Assembly (NCBI RefSeq): GCF_000718555.1
Contig: NZ_JOAN01000021.1
Location: forward strand, 1-64,000
DNA: 64,000 nt
Source: Micromonospora chokoriensis
GTDB lineage: Bacteria; Actinomycetota; Actinomycetes; Mycobacteriales; Micromonosporaceae
Direction: 5' to 3'
Shown here: positions 35,159-47,025 of the stretch, piece by piece
Numbering within the stretch: the stretch's first letter is position 1
Layout of the letters: every line of letters starts with the position of its first letter
The notes under the pieces: model-generated
Told to the model about the DNA's origin: nothing
What the model saw: the letters and a program-made list of their open reading frames with translations, nothing else
Databases searched by the model: none
Position numbers and translations under genes: made by a program

Positions 35159-36306
35159 CCGAGATCCTTGGCGAGGAGCGCGGCCACCCACACGTCGACC
35201 CGCTCGCCCCGGTGCTGCACTCCGCCCCGGGCGGTCCCCTCGAACGTGAAGCCCGCCTTCTCCGCTACCCGGCGGGAGGCGGTGTTGCCCACGTTCGCCT
35301 TCCACTCGATGCGGGCCAGGCCCAGCGTGGCGCAGCCCCAGGTGCTGAGCGCGACAAGCGCGGCCGGCATGTACCCCCGGCCACGAGCCGCTGGGGCGGT
35401 CATGAAGCCGACGTCGGCGCGCAGGGCGTCGGTGGGGGAGAGCCGCAGGTCGAGCGTGCCTGCGTACCGGTCATCGGGGTCGGCGATCACGAAGCAGGCG
35501 GCGTCCCCCCGAGCCCAGGCGTCCCGGCCGTGGGCCTGGTACCACTGCGCATCGGCGTGCTCGTACGGGTCCGGCACGGTCGTCCAGCGGATGGACTCCG
35601 GGTCCCGACAGGTCTGCACCACGGCGTCCAGGTCCTGCTCCTCCATGGGCCGTAGCCGCAGCTCGCCGGCCAGGGTCGTGGCGAATAGGACGGGCTGCGG
35701 GCGGCCGAAGACGGCGGCCCGCCGGGCGGCGAGGGTGCCCGGCCCGGCCGGCCCGGTCGCCCCGGGCTCGGGGACCTCGCCGGGCAGCAGCGAGCCGATC
35801 CAGCCGTCCGCGCCGCCGTGCGGCGGCGGATCGGCCCGCCGCACCCGGCCGTCGATCCGGAAACCGGCCCGAAGTGCCACCAACCGGGAGGCGTGGTTGC
35901 CCACCTCGGCCTGCCAGATGAGCCGGCGAAGCCCGAGGGTGCCGAAGGACCAGCGGGCCAGCGCCCGGGTGGCCCGGACCATCACTCCCCGACCACGCGC
36001 CCAAGGCGCCGTCCAGTACCCGATCTCACCGGTGCCGTCCTTGTCGATCGAGATCAGTGCGACCGAACCGAGCAGCTCGCCGGTTACCGGGTCGCAGACC
36101 GCGAACGGCGCTCCGGTGCCCTCCGCCCAGGCCCTGCGGCTGATCTCGGTGACGAAACCCTGGGCGTGCTCCGGTAGGTACGGGCGTGGCACGCGCGTCC
36201 AGCGCTGAATGTCCGGGTCCTGGCATGCCTTGTGTACGGCGTCGGCGTCGGCGTCCCGCCAGGGCCGTAGCAGCACCCCGTCCTCGGTGATCTCCGCTGG
36301 CTCCAC
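35155..36306 (-). CDS. Double-GNAT acetyltransferase, paralog of the downstream gene
   Basis: A 383-residue protein, again two RimJ-like GNAT domains. Domain 1 about 1–180 (LLRPWRDADADAVHKACQDPDIQRWTRVP…IGYWTAPWARGRGVM). Domain 2 about 205–380 (ELRLRPMEEQDLDAVVQTCRDPESIRWTTVP…ADVGFMTAPAARGRGYMP…NVGNTASRRVAEKAGFTFEG). The two halves share the CxDPxxxRWTxVPxPY motif, indicating internal duplication. GTG 36306 is the most plausible start; an upstream start would add about 38 residues unlike the family. Divergent from secA, with 168 bp between starts. Confidence 0.8.
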   Translation of the reverse strand: MEPAEITEDGVLLRPWRDADADAVHKACQDPDIQRWTRVPRPYLPEHAQGFVTEISRRAWAEGTGAPFAVCDPVTGELLGSVALISIDKDGTGEIGYWTAPWARGRGVMVRATRALARWSFGTLGLRRLIWQAEVGNHASRLVALRAGFRIDGRVRRADPPPHGGADGWIGSLLPGEVPEPGATGPAGPGTLAARRAAVFGRPQPVLFATTLAGELRLRPMEEQDLDAVVQTCRDPESIRWTTVPDPYEHADAQWYQAHGRDAWARGDAACFVIADPDDRYAGTLDLRLSPTDALRADVGFMTAPAARGRGYMPAALVALSTWGCATLGLARIEWKANVGNTASRRVAEKAGFTFEGTARGGVQHRGERVDVWVAALLAKDLG

Positions 36307-36437
36307 CCGTGCATCGTGCCGCAACGTTCGCCGACGGCGTAACTGGATAACGTCCTCGGCGTACCTGGTACGTGAGTTATGTCGGGTTCGGTGCCATGGA
36401 CCGCCGCTACCAGTGACCATGACGCCGGTGGAGCGCC

Positions 36438-36443
36438 TACGAT
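36438..36443 (+). promoter_or_regulatory. Candidate -10 of secA
   Basis: TACGAT lies 31 bp before the secA GTG; GTGACC at 36413–36418 is a -35-like hexamer with a 19-bp spacer. AGGGGAG at about 36460 is the ribosome site. Supported by sequence similarity only. Confidence 0.4.
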
Positions 36444-36474
36444 GGTTCGAGACCGTCTAGGGGAGCGTTGATCC

Positions 36475-39396
<2,922 letters not shown>

Positions 39397-39429
39397 CCGA
39401 CAGCATCTGCACCGACAGGGTTCGGTAAT

Positions 39430-39464
39430 CGACGGGTCTCGGCCGATCAGGCCGGGGCCCGTCG
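39430..39464. terminator. Hairpin terminator between secA and the Rv3235-like gene
   Basis: CGACGGGTCTCGGCC pairs with GGCCGGGGCCCGTCG (13 of 15 Watson–Crick, plus wobble) with a 5-nt loop, between convergent genes. Confidence 0.65.
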
Positions 39465-39476
39465 GCGTAGGTGCGG

Positions 39477-40070
39477 TCAGAGGACGTGCAGAGCGGTGCA
39501 GAGCCAGCGGCCCCGGAGATGCTCCAGGCGCAGCGCCATCGCCCAACTCCGGCCGCCCGCGCCGGTGAGGACGGCCGCTGCCTCCACTGCGGCCTCCCGC
39601 GGCTCGCAGACTCGCAGGCGGAGCAGCCGGACCAGTGGCCGGCCGGCGCGGCGGCGGGATGCCCCAGCACGGCCGGATGCGCGGGCCAGCTCGGCCAGCA
39701 AATCGCCCGCTCGGGCGGGGTCGAGCAGCGCTCGCACCTGGGCTGGTGAACGGTAGCCGTTGACCACCTCCAGGCAGCTGCCGACAAAGCGATGTGCGGC
39801 TCGGGTGGACTCCGGAGCGGTCGCCGGCGGTAACGACGTGACCGGGTGGGTGGTGGTGGACCGGCTGGGCACCGGACGTAGGGCGGCTCGCCGATCCGGC
39901 GGCCGGACCGGGTTGGGCCGGGTGGAGGCGAACAGGTCGAGGGCGAGCTGACCGTCGGTCGGTGCCGGCCAGTACGGCCCGTCGGTCTCATCAACGTATG
40001 GCGGGTCGAACGGCGGGACGGGGCGCAGCCGCACGGGCGGTCGGGAAGGACCAGGTCGCGCTCCGCTCAT
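39477..40070 (-). CDS. Rv3235-family protein
   Basis: A 197-residue protein with a Pro/Arg-rich disordered N-terminal half (about 1–85). The compact C-terminal domain (about 90–197) reads AAHRFVGSCLEVVNGYRSPAQVRALLDPARAGDLLAEL and ends WAMALRLEHLRGRWLCTALHVL. This C-terminal pattern is that of the actinobacterial Rv3235 family, usually encoded beside secA. Function unknown. ATG 40070; the 10-bp direct repeat at 40091–40110 lies 21 bp upstream of the start. Confidence 0.8.
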   Translation of the reverse strand: MSGARPGPSRPPVRLRPVPPFDPPYVDETDGPYWPAPTDGQLALDLFASTRPNPVRPPDRRAALRPVPSRSTTTHPVTSLPPATAPESTRAAHRFVGSCLEVVNGYRSPAQVRALLDPARAGDLLAELARASGRAGASRRRAGRPLVRLLRLRVCEPREAAVEAAAVLTGAGGRSWAMALRLEHLRGRWLCTALHVL

Positions 40071-40090
40071 CGTCGGCCCCTTTGATCTTG

Positions 40091-40110
40091 CGTTTGCCTA
40101 CGTTTGCCTT
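40091..40110. promoter_or_regulatory. 10-bp direct repeat upstream of the Rv3235-like gene
   Basis: CGTTTGCCTA followed directly by CGTTTGCCTT: two units with exactly 10-bp period in a local AT-richer patch. A related pair lies upstream of the small regulator at 40541–40560, so both may be sites for that regulator, which belongs to a family whose BldC members bind head-to-tail direct repeats. Confidence 0.5.
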
Positions 40111-40182
40111 TGACAAGCTCGATTCTGAGTGACGAAGCGGCCTCGGTCAATGGCTCCATGGGGATCCCCGGCGGCTTAGTGC

Positions 40183-40261
40183 ATGATCCACTCGGATTCC
40201 TTGATACTGCGGCATCCGAATGCCCTCGACGCCCCGACTTCCGTAAAGCCGAGTCGATCAC
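40183..40261. repeat. Palindromic interspersed repeat, copy 2
   Basis: Same element as at 15317–15395: left arm starts ATGATCCACTCGG, right arm ends CCGAGTCGATCAC, with the outer 13 bp paired except two positions and a degenerate centre. It lies between the small regulator's stop and the Rv3235-like promoter. The rest of 40111–40289 shows no gene. Confidence 0.7.
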
Positions 40262-40289
40262 GCCCCGGGTGGCGACGGGAGGTTCTGAA

Positions 40290-40517
40290 CTACTCCGGGT
40301 CGCGGTCGACGAGCGGATTGCTCTGCACCCAGTCGGCCGTCTCGTCGTACTTGCGCGCGATGTACTCCTCCAGGCGTGCGCGCTCCACGCGCCACTGGCC
40401 GCGCCCACCGATCTTGATCGCCGGCAGTTCGCCGCTGCGCACCATGTGGTAGACCTGCGAGTCCGACACGTTGAGCTCGGCGGCTACGTCGGAGAGCAGC
40501 AGGAACCTCGGCTCCAC
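40290..40517 (-). CDS. Excisionase/BldC-type helix-turn-helix DNA-binding protein
   Basis: A 75-residue protein consisting of one winged helix: [49 protein letters not shown], followed by an acidic tail. This is the MerR-like excisionase (HTH_17) family, which includes BldC. It is not the canonical BldC sequence. GTG 40517 is supported by GGGGAG 6 nt upstream. Expected to bind DNA as monomers arranged on direct repeats. Its own upstream region has such a repeat, so autoregulation is plausible. Confidence 0.8.
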   Translation of the reverse strand: MEPRFLLLSDVAAELNVSDSQVYHMVRSGELPAIKIGGRGQWRVERARLEEYIARKYDETADWVQSNPLVDRDPE

Positions 40518-40540
40518 AGGAAACTCCCCGGGGTTGGTGT

Positions 40541-40560
40541 CGTTTGGCTTAGTTTGCCAT
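40541..40560. promoter_or_regulatory. 10-bp direct repeat upstream of the small HTH gene
   Basis: CGTTTGGCTT followed by AGTTTGCCAT: two units with 10-bp period sharing GTTTG(G/C)C, 24 bp upstream of the HTH gene's start. Same core and period as the repeat at 40091–40110. Confidence 0.5.
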
Positions 40561-40736
40561 CGACAGCCCGGACAACCCAGCACTGGGCCGGGTCAGTGGC
40601 GGACCGGCCGGGCGGGACACACCGGGCTGGCAACTTCCTCCGGCCGGAGCCGGGGTGTATGACGGTCACGGCGTGCGGCATGATCTGCGCCCGTGCCGGC
40701 GGCCGCCGGTGGAGGACGACGCGGGGGAGAAGACCG

Positions 40737-41246
40737 GTGACCGACGAGATTGTCCGGGTGTACGTGCCGGCGACCGTACCGATGCTGGCCCGCCTGCGGG
40801 AGGAGGGGCTGGCCGCCGACGAGGCGCACGCCGTGACCCCGGCGCTGCGCGAGTGGTACGCCGAGGGCGACGAGGAGGAGTTGGAGTACGTCGCGTTCAC
40901 CCGGGCCGCCCAGGACGCGCTGCACCTGCTCCGGGCCGACCCGACCGCTCCCCGCCGTCGCGTCGTCGTCTCGGTCGACCTGCCCTCGGGAGCGCTCGGG
41001 CGCGGCGATGGCGAGCTGGGTTCCAGCACGGTGACGTTGGCCGAGGTGGTGCCGGTGGGTGCCGTTGCGGCCATTCACGTGGACAGCGAAGACGCGGCCG
41101 AAGAGGTCGGCGCGGCGGCCGACGTGGTGGCCGAGGCGGCCGCCGGTGACCCCGACGCCCAGTTCACCGTCGACGGCGCCGAGGACCACGAGCTGGAGTG
41201 GTACGACGTGTCAGAGCTGGACCTGCTGCTGCGCGCCACCAGCTGA
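40737..41246 (+). CDS. Hypothetical actinobacterial protein (DUF6912-like)
   Basis: A 169-residue soluble acidic protein. The N-terminus reads [20 protein letters not shown], then [28 protein letters not shown], a strand-rich centre ([12 protein letters not shown]) and an acidic C-terminus ([15 protein letters not shown]). I recall this conserved family next to the SecA region in Actinobacteria, named only as a domain of unknown function. GTG 40737 has GGGGGAG about 7 nt upstream. The 220 bp separating it from the divergent HTH gene hold the direct repeat above. Confidence 0.65.
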   Translation: MTDEIVRVYVPATVPMLARLREEGLAADEAHAVTPALREWYAEGDEEELEYVAFTRAAQDALHLLRADPTAPRRRVVVSVDLPSGALGRGDGELGSSTVTLAEVVPVGAVAAIHVDSEDAAEEVGAAADVVAEAAAGDPDAQFTVDGAEDHELEWYDVSELDLLLRATS

Positions 41247-41290
41247 CCACGCCGCAGACGCCACACGCGCCGGAAGCGGACCGTCAGCCG

Positions 41291-42361
41291 TCAGCGGGTC
41301 GGGTCCGCGTCGAATGCCTCGGCCGGGCTCGGCTCGTCGTCCTCCGGGTCGACCCGGTCCGCGACGGTGGTCGAGCCGTCGGCCGGCTCGTCGTCGTCGC
41401 TGGGTGCCGGGCTGAGCGTTCGGCCGAACGCGATGAGCGCGGTCAGCGCCCCCACGAAGAGCACCCAGATGCCGTTGTCCACCCGCGAGGTGCCCAGCGA
41501 GGTCTGCGCCACCGCGTCCGCCTCACTGAGCGCGCTGGCGAGGTCGAGCAGGGACCGGCCGCCGACCCGGATGATCACCTCGGCGAGCAGCAGGAGTAGC
41601 CCTGGCCCGGCGCCGGCGAGCAGGTACGCCGGCCAGCGCAGCGCCGGGGCCTCGGGGTCGCGGCGGACGGCTCGACGCCGTGCCCAGGTCAGGTAGCCGA
41701 AGGCGAGCAGCCCAGCCAGCAGCCCGGCGACGAGCGATTCGGTCCGGGACACCCACTTGGCCGCGTCGATCAACGACTGTTGGCTGTCGCCGGACCCGAA
41801 GAGGTCGAAGAGCGGGTCCCGGGCACGGCTGAACGCGACCACAAAGATCAGCGTGCCCAGCGCGGCGGTGACCACCGCACCGATCGCCGGAGCGGTCCGC
41901 GCGCCGGCCAGGGCCCCACCGATGATCGCCGCGGCTGCCGTGGTGCCGGCGATCACGTTCGTGGTGGACGTGTCGAAGTAGGTGAGGTTGATGGCCAGCG
42001 CGGCAGCGAGCCCGACCAGCATTCCGCCGCCGATCGCCCCGGCGAAGCGCAGGGTGGCCCAGTCGCCGTACCGGCGGGCCAGCAGGTTGCCGCCGGCCAG
42101 CGCGACGCCCGCCCCGGCCACCAGCGCGGCCGAGATCACACCGGGCAGGGCGAACGCGGAGAGACTGATCGCGGTGACCCCGGCCGCCGCCGAGGTGATG
42201 GCCTCCCTGGTGGACCAGAGCATGGCGGCCAGCCACCCGAGCGCCAGCAGCGCGAGCACTGCCGCGCCGGGCGCGGGCAGCGGCCGACTGTCGGCGCTGG
42301 CCGCGTCGACCGTCGGCTCGTCCGACTCAGCGGCCGGGACGCGGCCGGGCTGCTTGGTCAT
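41291..42361 (-). CDS. Polytopic membrane protein, hypothetical
   Basis: A 356-residue protein with about nine hydrophobic helices, Ala/Gly/Leu-rich (for example AAVLALLALGWLAAMLWS and AYLLAGAGPGLLLLLAEV). A basic loop (WARRRAVRRD) is followed by an acidic, Asp/Glu-rich C-terminal tail of about 45 residues. No transporter motif recognised. ATG 42361 with AAGGGGAG immediately upstream. Divergent from pruA; convergent with the DUF6912-like gene. Confidence 0.65.
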   Translation of the reverse strand: MTKQPGRVPAAESDEPTVDAASADSRPLPAPGAAVLALLALGWLAAMLWSTREAITSAAAGVTAISLSAFALPGVISAALVAGAGVALAGGNLLARRYGDWATLRFAGAIGGGMLVGLAAALAINLTYFDTSTTNVIAGTTAAAAIIGGALAGARTAPAIGAVVTAALGTLIFVVAFSRARDPLFDLFGSGDSQQSLIDAAKWVSRTESLVAGLLAGLLAFGYLTWARRRAVRRDPEAPALRWPAYLLAGAGPGLLLLLAEVIIRVGGRSLLDLASALSEADAVAQTSLGTSRVDNGIWVLFVGALTALIAFGRTLSPAPSDDDEPADGSTTVADRVDPEDDEPSPAEAFDADPTR

Positions 42362-42652
42362 CGTCTCCCCTTCGAGGCGGCAGGTCACCGACCATTCAGG
42401 GTACGCGGGCCTGCTGGGCCGCCCGCCGCCCCGGGACTGCGGGCCGGATCGAGACCGGTCGGTAAGGGGAGGAGGGGTGGGTCGGTCCTTGGCTCAAGGC
42501 GGTGGCGGAGGCGGGGCGTGAGGCCCTCCATGGGAGAATCACGGGAGGTCCCGCCGCTGCTCGGCCTCCCGTGCGGCGTCCGGTGTCCGGCCGCCCGGTC
42601 GGTGCCCGCGGGTCCGGTTTCGCCACTGCTGTCGAGATCGCCAGGAGCCTTG

Positions 42653-44281
42653 ATGGATGCCGTGTTCTCCGTTCCCGAGCCGCGCAACGAGCCGGTTCGC
42701 AACTACGAGCCGGGCAACCCCGACCGGGACCGGCTCCAGCGGCGGCTGACCGAGCTCGCCGCCGAGCGCATCGACCTTCCGATGACCATCGGCGGTCAGC
42801 AGCGGATGGCCGGCGGTGACCCGATCAACGTGGTGCAGCCGCACAAGCACGCGCACGTGCTGGGTGTGACGGCGCACGCCACCCACGACGACGCCCGCGC
42901 GGCGGTCCAGGCGGCCAAGGACGCCGCGCCGATGTGGCGGGCGCTGCCCTTCGAGGAGCGCGCCGCGATCTTCCTGCGCGCCGCCGAGCTGCTCGCCGGT
43001 CCCTGGCGCGACACCCTCAACGCCGCCACCATGCTCGGCCAGTCGAAGACCGCGATCCAGGCGGAGATCGACGCGGCGTGCGAGTTCATCGACTTCCTCC
43101 GGTTCAACGTGCACTTCGCGCGCCGCCTGCTCGAGGAGCAGCCGGCGTCCTCGCCCGGGGTCTGGAACCGCTTCGACCACCGCCCGCTGGAGGGCTTCGT
43201 CTACGCGGTCACCCCGTTCAACTTCACCGCCATCGCCGGCAACCTGCCGTCGGCGCCGGCCCTGCTGGGCAACACGGTGGTCTGGAAGCCGGGCCCGACC
43301 CAGCAGTTCGCCGCGCACTTCACCATGCGGCTCTTCGAGGCCGCCGGCCTGCCGCCCGGCGTGATCAACATGGTCACCGGCCGGGGCGAGGAGGTCTCCG
43401 ACGTCGTGCTCGCCGACCCGGATCTGGCCGGCATCCACTTCACCGGTTCGACGAAGGTCTTCCAGCAGTTGTGGCGGACCGTGGGTGACAACATCGCCCG
43501 CTACCGGGGTTACCCGCGCCTGGTCGGCGAGACCGGCGGCAAGGACTTCGTCGTGGCGCACACCAGCGCCGACGTGGACGCCCTGCACACCGCGCTGATC
43601 CGCGGCGCGTACGAGTACCAGGGTCAGAAGTGCTCGGCGGCCTCGCGGGCGTACGTGCCGCGCTCGATCTGGGAGGGTGGGCTGCGCGACCGGCTGGCCG
43701 CCACCGTCGAATCGCTGACCTACGGTGACGTGGCCGACTTCAGCAACTTCGGCGGCGCCGTGATCGACGACAAGGCGTTCGGCCGGCACACCGCCGCGCT
43801 GGAGCTGATCGCCGGCGACGACAGTTGCCGGGTGCTGGCCGGTGGCACCGCCGACGACTCGGTCGGCTACTTCGTCCGGCCGACCCTCTTCGAGTGCGGT
43901 GATGCCGCCCACGAGACCTTCACCACCGAGTACTTCGGGCCGATCCTGGGCGTGCACGTCTTCGACGACGCCCGCTTCGACGAGGTGGTCGCGCAGGCCG
44001 AGTCGATCGCCCCGTACGCGCTGACCGGCTCGGTCTTCGCCACCGACCGCCGGGTGGTCGACGCGGTCGGCGAGCGCATGCGGTACGCGGCCGGCAACTT
44101 CTACATCAACGACAAGCCGACCGGCGCGGTGGTCGGGCAGCAGCCCTTCGGCGGTGCCCGGGCCAGCGGCACCAACGACAAGGCCGGCTCCTGGCTCAAC
44201 CTGGTCCGCTGGGTCTCCCCGCGCACGATCAAGGAGACCTTCGTGGCGCCGACCGACCACACGTACCCCCACATGGGCTGA
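42653..44281 (+). CDS. pruA: L-glutamate gamma-semialdehyde dehydrogenase (P5C dehydrogenase)
   Basis: A 542-residue NAD-dependent enzyme oxidising glutamate semialdehyde (P5C) to glutamate, the second step of proline catabolism. Motifs seen: VYAVTPFNFTAIAGNLPSAP, IHFTGSTKVFQQL, catalytic Glu in LVGETGGKDFVV, catalytic Cys in YQGQKCSAASRAYVP, and EYFGPILGVHVF. Stand-alone, without a PutA-type proline dehydrogenase domain. ATG 42653 has AGGAG upstream. No proline dehydrogenase (putB) is in the window; the next gene is a PadR regulator after a strong terminator. Confidence 0.94.
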   Translation: MDAVFSVPEPRNEPVRNYEPGNPDRDRLQRRLTELAAERIDLPMTIGGQQRMAGGDPINVVQPHKHAHVLGVTAHATHDDARAAVQAAKDAAPMWRALPFEERAAIFLRAAELLAGPWRDTLNAATMLGQSKTAIQAEIDAACEFIDFLRFNVHFARRLLEEQPASSPGVWNRFDHRPLEGFVYAVTPFNFTAIAGNLPSAPALLGNTVVWKPGPTQQFAAHFTMRLFEAAGLPPGVINMVTGRGEEVSDVVLADPDLAGIHFTGSTKVFQQLWRTVGDNIARYRGYPRLVGETGGKDFVVAHTSADVDALHTALIRGAYEYQGQKCSAASRAYVPRSIWEGGLRDRLAATVESLTYGDVADFSNFGGAVIDDKAFGRHTAALELIAGDDSCRVLAGGTADDSVGYFVRPTLFECGDAAHETFTTEYFGPILGVHVFDDARFDEVVAQAESIAPYALTGSVFATDRRVVDAVGERMRYAAGNFYINDKPTGAVVGQQPFGGARASGTNDKAGSWLNLVRWVSPRTIKETFVAPTDHTYPHMG

Positions 44282-44292
44282 CCGGCGACGAC

Positions 44293-44323
44293 CCGCCGGC
44301 GGCGCGCGTGGCGCCGCCGGCGG
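44293..44323 (+). terminator. pruA terminator
   Basis: Perfect 13-bp inverted repeat CCGCCGGCGGCGC / GCGCCGCCGGCGG with a 5-nt loop, starting 12 bp after the pruA stop. Confidence 0.75.
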
Positions 44324-44457
44324 ACGCCCGGAATGCCGCAATCCATCGATAGTCCTCAACGGACAGTCTGCCGCCGACAGTGCACTTAGGAAGTCCTGTT
44401 GGGTGGCAAACCGGCAAATCCTGGACGCCGGGTGCGCAAAGTGGCAGCGTAGTGGGC

Positions 44458-44973
44458 ATGGCGGATTCCGGAGTCAACCCTACGGCGGCGGCCTTGCTCG
44501 GCCTCCTCCACGAGGGCCCGATGACAGGCGGTCAGTTGATGGCCGCCGCTGAGCGCCGTCTGGCGCCGTATTGGTCGATGACCCGCAGTCAGGTGTACCG
44601 CGAGTTGCCGGTGCTGGCTGAGCGGGGTTTTGTGCGGCTCGGCAAGCCGGGCCCGCGGATGAGCCAGCCGTACGCGCTCACCGCCAGCGGAAAACGGACG
44701 TTTTCCCGCTGGCTGGCGGAGAACCCGGGGCGGGACACCATCCGCAACCCGATAGCGCTCCGGATGGCCTTCGGCAACCTGCACTCCGCCAGCCAACTGA
44801 AGGGCCTGTACGCCTCGGCCAACGAATACCACACCGAGGCCCTCGCCCAGGTCCGGGAGCAGGTGAAGAACGCCAAACGGGACGGCGAGACGTACGACGC
44901 CAGCGCGTTGGAGTTCGCCGTCGCCTACCACAAGGCGGCCCTGTCGTGGCTGAAGTCCGCCCCCGTCGGGTGA
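44458..44973 (+). CDS. PadR-family transcriptional regulator
   Basis: A 171-residue regulator. Winged-helix PadR domain about 8–85 ([17 protein letters not shown]…[20 protein letters not shown]…[15 protein letters not shown]). The C-terminal helical dimerisation/ligand domain about 95–165 contains [22 protein letters not shown]. No ribosome site is evident before ATG 44458. The preceding 130 bp hold an ACTTAGGAAGT imperfect dyad that might be an operator. Target genes are not obvious; the flanking genes are pruA and prfB. Confidence 0.82.
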   Translation: MADSGVNPTAAALLGLLHEGPMTGGQLMAAAERRLAPYWSMTRSQVYRELPVLAERGFVRLGKPGPRMSQPYALTASGKRTFSRWLAENPGRDTIRNPIALRMAFGNLHSASQLKGLYASANEYHTEALAQVREQVKNAKRDGETYDASALEFAVAYHKAALSWLKSAPVG

Positions 44974-45023
44974 CCTTCGGCGGATTCGCCGACAGCAAAC
45001 GCGCTGCTCCGACAGCGGCACAG

Positions 45024-45029
45024 TATTCT
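45024..45029 (+). promoter_or_regulatory. -10 element for leaderless prfB
   Basis: TATTCT ends 8 nt before the prfB GTG, so transcription would start at or next to the start codon. No ribosome site is present. Confidence 0.55.
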
Positions 45030-45037
45030 TGTCTGTC

Positions 45038-46159
45038 GTGACCGCTGCCGATTACGCCGAACAGCTCAAGGAACTCGACGCGACCCTGCGAAACATCGAG
45101 GCCGTCCTCAACATCGACCGGCTCCACGAGGACAAGGCCCGCCTTGAGCAGGAGGCGTCCGCCCCCGACCTGTGGGACGACCAGGCCAAGGCCCAGCAGG
45201 TGACCTCGCAGCTGTCGTACGTCAACGGCGAGATCAGCAAGCTGGGCAGCCTGCGCTCGGGCCTCGACGACGCCCTGGTGCTGCTGGAGCTGGCCGAGGC
45301 CGAGGCCGACCCGGGCGTGCTGACCGAGGTCGAGTCGGAGATCACCGGGCTGACCAAGGCCATCCAGGAGATGGAGGTCCGCACCCTGCTCTCCGGCGAG
45401 TACGACTCGCGGGAGGCGCTGGTCGCCATCCGGGCCGGCGCGGGTGGCGTGGACGCGGCGGACTTCGCCGAGATGCTGCTGCGGATGTACCTGCGCTGGG
45501 CGGAGCGGCACGGCTACCCGACCGAGGTCTACGAGACCTCGTACGCCGAGGAGGCGGGCCTGAAGTCGGCCACCTTCGCGGTGAAGGTGCCGTACGCGTA
45601 CGGCACGCTCAGCGTCGAGTCGGGCACCCACCGGCTGGTCCGGATCAGCCCGTTCGACAACCAGGGCCGTCGGCAGACCAGCTTCGCGGGCGTCGAGGTC
45701 CTGCCGGTCACCGAGCAGACCGACCACATCGACATCCCGGAGAACGAGGTACGGGTCGACGTCTACCGCTCCTCCGGCCCGGGTGGGCAGAGCGTCAACA
45801 CCACCGACTCGGCGGTCCGGCTGACCCACATTCCGACCGGCATCGTGGTGACCTGCCAGAACGAGAAGTCCCAACTGCAGAACAAGGCCTCCGCGCTGCG
45901 GGTGCTCCAGGCCCGACTGCTGGAGCGTAAGCGCCAGGAGGAGCAGGCCAAGCTCGAAGGGCTCAAGGAGAACGCGGCCGGCTCGTGGGGCGACCAGATG
46001 CGCTCCTACGTCCTGCACCCGTATCAGATGGTGAAGGATCTCCGAACTGAGCAGGAGACCGGCAATCCGAGCGCGGTCTTCGATGGCGAGTTGGACGGTT
46101 TCATCGAGGCGGGCATCCGCTGGCGCAAGCAGCGGCAGATCGCCGGCGACCGTGCGTGA
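45038..46159 (+). CDS. prfB: Peptide chain release factor 2
   Basis: A 373-residue RF2, terminating translation at UGA and UAA. The GGQ motif that triggers peptidyl-tRNA hydrolysis is in [18 protein letters not shown], and the SPF stop-codon-recognition tripeptide is in [16 protein letters not shown]. The programmed +1 frameshift of E. coli prfB is absent: the gene is one open frame, as usual in Actinobacteria. GTG 45038 is the start. Followed by ftsE after 118 bp. Confidence 0.95.
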   Translation: MTAADYAEQLKELDATLRNIEAVLNIDRLHEDKARLEQEASAPDLWDDQAKAQQVTSQLSYVNGEISKLGSLRSGLDDALVLLELAEAEADPGVLTEVESEITGLTKAIQEMEVRTLLSGEYDSREALVAIRAGAGGVDAADFAEMLLRMYLRWAERHGYPTEVYETSYAEEAGLKSATFAVKVPYAYGTLSVESGTHRLVRISPFDNQGRRQTSFAGVEVLPVTEQTDHIDIPENEVRVDVYRSSGPGGQSVNTTDSAVRLTHIPTGIVVTCQNEKSQLQNKASALRVLQARLLERKRQEEQAKLEGLKENAAGSWGDQMRSYVLHPYQMVKDLRTEQETGNPSAVFDGELDGFIEAGIRWRKQRQIAGDRA

Positions 46160-46241
46160 CGGCACGTGGGCGGAGCGCGTCATCGATCTCCAGGTAGAAG
46201 CCTGATTCGACGACTCGCGCCGGTTCGGCGGGGCGTGGGGC

Positions 46242-46269
46242 TTGGCTCAGTTGTTACACCGCGTAGACT
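46242..46269 (+). promoter_or_regulatory. ftsE promoter (leaderless type)
   Basis: TTGGCT at 46242–46247, a 16-bp spacer, and TAGACT at 46264–46269, ending 8 nt before the ftsE GTG. No ribosome site, so a leaderless mRNA is likely. Confidence 0.6.
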
Positions 46270-46277
46270 CACCACCC

Positions 46278-46958
46278 GTGATTCAGCTTGAGCAAGTGAC
46301 GAAGACGTACCCGAAGGCGTCCCGGCCTTCGCTCGACAACGTGTCCGTCTCGATCGAGAAGGGCGAGTTCGTCTTCTTCATCGGTCCATCCGGCTCCGGC
46401 AAGTCCACGATCATCAAGATGCTGCTGCACGAGGTGGCCCCCAACAAGGGTCGCGTCGTCGTCAACGGCAAGGACGTCACGTCGATGCGCTCCTGGAAGC
46501 GACCCCACTTCCGGCGCTCGATCGGCTGTGTCTTCCAGGACTTCCGGCTGCTGCCGAACCGCACCGCGTACGAGAACGTGGCGTTCGCCCTCGAGGTGAT
46601 CGGCAAGACAAAGGCGGTTGCCCGCCGAGTCGTGCCGGAGGTGCTGGAGCTGGTCGGGCTCGGTGGCAAGGAGCACCGCTACCCGCACGAGCTCTCCGGT
46701 GGTGAGCAGCAGCGGGTCGCCGTCGCCCGGGCGTTCGTGAACCGTCCGCTGATCCTGTTGGCGGACGAGCCGACCGGAAACCTGGACCCGGACACCTCGA
46801 TCGAGATCATGCGTCTGCTGGACCGGATCAACCGCACCGGCACGACCGTCGTGATGGTCACCCACGACTCCAACATCGTGAACCAGATGCGCCGCCGCGT
46901 CGTTGAGATTGAGAGCGGTCGCATCGTGCGTGACCAGGCCCGCGGCGTCTACGGGTGA
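46278..46958 (+). CDS. ftsE: Cell-division ABC ATPase FtsE
   Basis: A 226-residue ABC ATPase that with FtsX controls peptidoglycan hydrolases at the septum. Walker [11 protein letters not shown]-loop, signature [15 protein letters not shown], Walker [14 protein letters not shown], and switch His in [11 protein letters not shown] 46278 gives the standard family start ([12 protein letters not shown]); an earlier start would add 12 residues overlapping the promoter. ftsX follows after 67 bp. Confidence 0.95.
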   Translation: MIQLEQVTKTYPKASRPSLDNVSVSIEKGEFVFFIGPSGSGKSTIIKMLLHEVAPNKGRVVVNGKDVTSMRSWKRPHFRRSIGCVFQDFRLLPNRTAYENVAFALEVIGKTKAVARRVVPEVLELVGLGGKEHRYPHELSGGEQQRVAVARAFVNRPLILLADEPTGNLDPDTSIEIMRLLDRINRTGTTVVMVTHDSNIVNQMRRRVVEIESGRIVRDQARGVYG

Positions 46959-47025
46959 GCCGGCGCTTCACCCCTGCGCAGCCTGACGACGAACACCTCA
47001 TGCCGGAGACCCGGAGGAAATCCCG

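Noticed and set aside
44400..44457. ACTTAGGAAGT as a PadR operator.
   Set aside because: It is an imperfect short dyad unlike the ATGT…ACAT sites known for PadR proteins; recorded only as a possibility.
45029..45040. A programmed frameshift in prfB as in E. coli.
   Set aside because: The gene is a single continuous frame with no internal in-frame TGA near the start.
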